From NCBI RefSeq assembly GCF_008638345.1, contig NZ_VTVA01000009.1:124001-188000 (forward strand): a stretch of DNA of 64,000 bases, given 5' to 3'. The position numbers were made by a program, and so were the translations under genes. How positions within the stretch are numbered: position 1 is the stretch's first letter; every line of letters begins with the position of its first letter. The DNA is from Pseudomonas saliphila. Lineage in GTDB: Bacteria; Pseudomonadota; Gammaproteobacteria; Pseudomonadales; Pseudomonadaceae. Of this stretch, positions 63,500-64,000 are shown in pieces. The notes under the pieces were generated by a model. That model did not search any database. It saw only the letters and a program-made list of their open reading frames with translations, and was not told where the DNA came from.

Positions 63500-64000
63500 G
63501 TGGACTTCAAATTGACTGAAGAGCAACAAATGCTCCAGGAAACTGCGGAGCGTCTGGTACGCGACGCCTACACTTTCAGCAACCGCGAAAAATTCAGCGA
63601 AAGCGAAGCCGGTTTCAGCCCTGAGTTCTGGAAACAGATGGGCGAGCTGGGCCTGACTGCTATCCCCTTCCCAGAAGAGCTGGGCGGGTTTGGCGGCAGC
63701 GGCATCGAGAACATGCTGATCATGCAGGAGCTGGGCAAGGGCATCTGCCTCGAGCCCTACATGGAGTCGGTTATTCTGGCGGGCGGTCTGATCACCCAGC
63801 TGGGTTCCGATAGCCAGAAGGAAGAGCTGCTGGCCGGCATTGCCTCCGGTGAATTGCAGGCCGCTGTAGCGCTGGAAGAACAGCAGAGCCACTATGACCT
63901 GTCCCACGTCACCACCACTGCGACCAAGCAGGATGGTGTCTGGAATCTCAATGGCCGCAAGGCTGTGGTGATTGGCGGGCATACCGCTGGCAAGATTCTG
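63500..64000 (+). CDS. Acyl-CoA dehydrogenase, PimD-like small subunit (cut by window end)
   Basis: The first 167 residues of an acyl-CoA dehydrogenase run open to the end of the window. It starts at GTG 63500 with AAGGAG 6 nt upstream. MDFKLTEEQQMLQETAERL and the segment IPFPEELGGFGGSG are typical of the N-terminal domain. The N-terminus and pairing with the preceding gene fit the alpha/beta pair of heteromeric acyl-CoA dehydrogenases such as PimC/PimD. The active-site region lies beyond the window. Confidence 0.88.
   Translation, partial: MDFKLTEEQQMLQETAERLVRDAYTFSNREKFSESEAGFSPEFWKQMGELGLTAIPFPEELGGFGGSGIENMLIMQELGKGICLEPYMESVILAGGLITQLGSDSQKEELLAGIASGELQAAVALEEQQSHYDLSHVTTTATKQDGVWNLNGRKAVVIGGHTAGKIL

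Overview
The window reads as chromosomal DNA of a GC-rich gammaproteobacterium in the Pseudomonas family. From recall, the block from mutM through ggt, a YfhL-type ferredoxin, coaD, the GMC oxidoreductase pair, rsmD, two M16 peptidases, ftsY-ftsE-ftsX, rpoH, mtgA, thiS-thiG and trmB follows the order seen in Pseudomonas aeruginosa. FabY-type fatty-acid initiation and the N-acetylglutaminylglutamine amide (NAGGN) osmolyte operon also fit a pseudomonad, perhaps a marine or halotolerant one such as Halopseudomonas. The genus is an inference. No rRNA, tRNA, CRISPR array, integrase or transposase was recognised, and coding density is high.

Layout. 1-2.3 kb: end of a small catabolic cluster (SDR, tandem EthD-like protein) facing a MarR regulator. 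2.5-9.6 kb: NAGGN osmolyte operon (amidotransferase, GNAT/ATP-grasp synthetase, M42 peptidase), followed at once by a TonB receptor resembling YncD/PqqU. 9.9-16.1 kb: class III aminotransferase, fabY, a small membrane protein, an iron alcohol dehydrogenase and a hotdog thioesterase. 16.1-22.5 kb: complete pgaABCD operon for poly-N-acetylglucosamine on the minus strand, preceded by about 1.1 kb of largely AT-rich non-coding DNA. 23.6-33.1 kb: gloA, a crotonase, trmB, thiG, thiS, a DUF423 protein, mtgA, hemN, an unknown membrane-anchored protein, a TPR protein and an AraC regulator. 33.2-50.7 kb: the conserved core block from rpoH to mutM. 50.7-64 kb: an uncharacterised transporter-like protein, a PaaI-type thioesterase, and a beta-oxidation region with a hydroxyacyl-CoA dehydrogenase, thiolase, CoA ligase, atypical crotonase, IclR regulator, fused hydratase/dehydrogenase and two acyl-CoA dehydrogenases, the last cut by the window edge.

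The most interesting signal is regulatory. Four near-identical 16-bp imperfect palindromes (consensus TTYYGCAYWGYGRAAY) lie in front of three separate transcription units of the beta-oxidation region. In each unit the nearest copy sits 24-30 bp upstream of the start codon, and an IclR-family gene lies among them. This suggests one local regulon for degradation of an acyl or dicarboxylic acid substrate, with a gene set resembling the pimeloyl-CoA (pim) pathway. Other notable points are a TetR-like operator upstream of the PaaI-type thioesterase, an 81-nt nested inverted repeat in the leader of an unknown gene, a Tat-signal subunit paired with a GMC enzyme that lacks a leader, a PgaB without a lipobox, and a crotonase lacking one catalytic glutamate. 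I found no clearly new multi-gene system.
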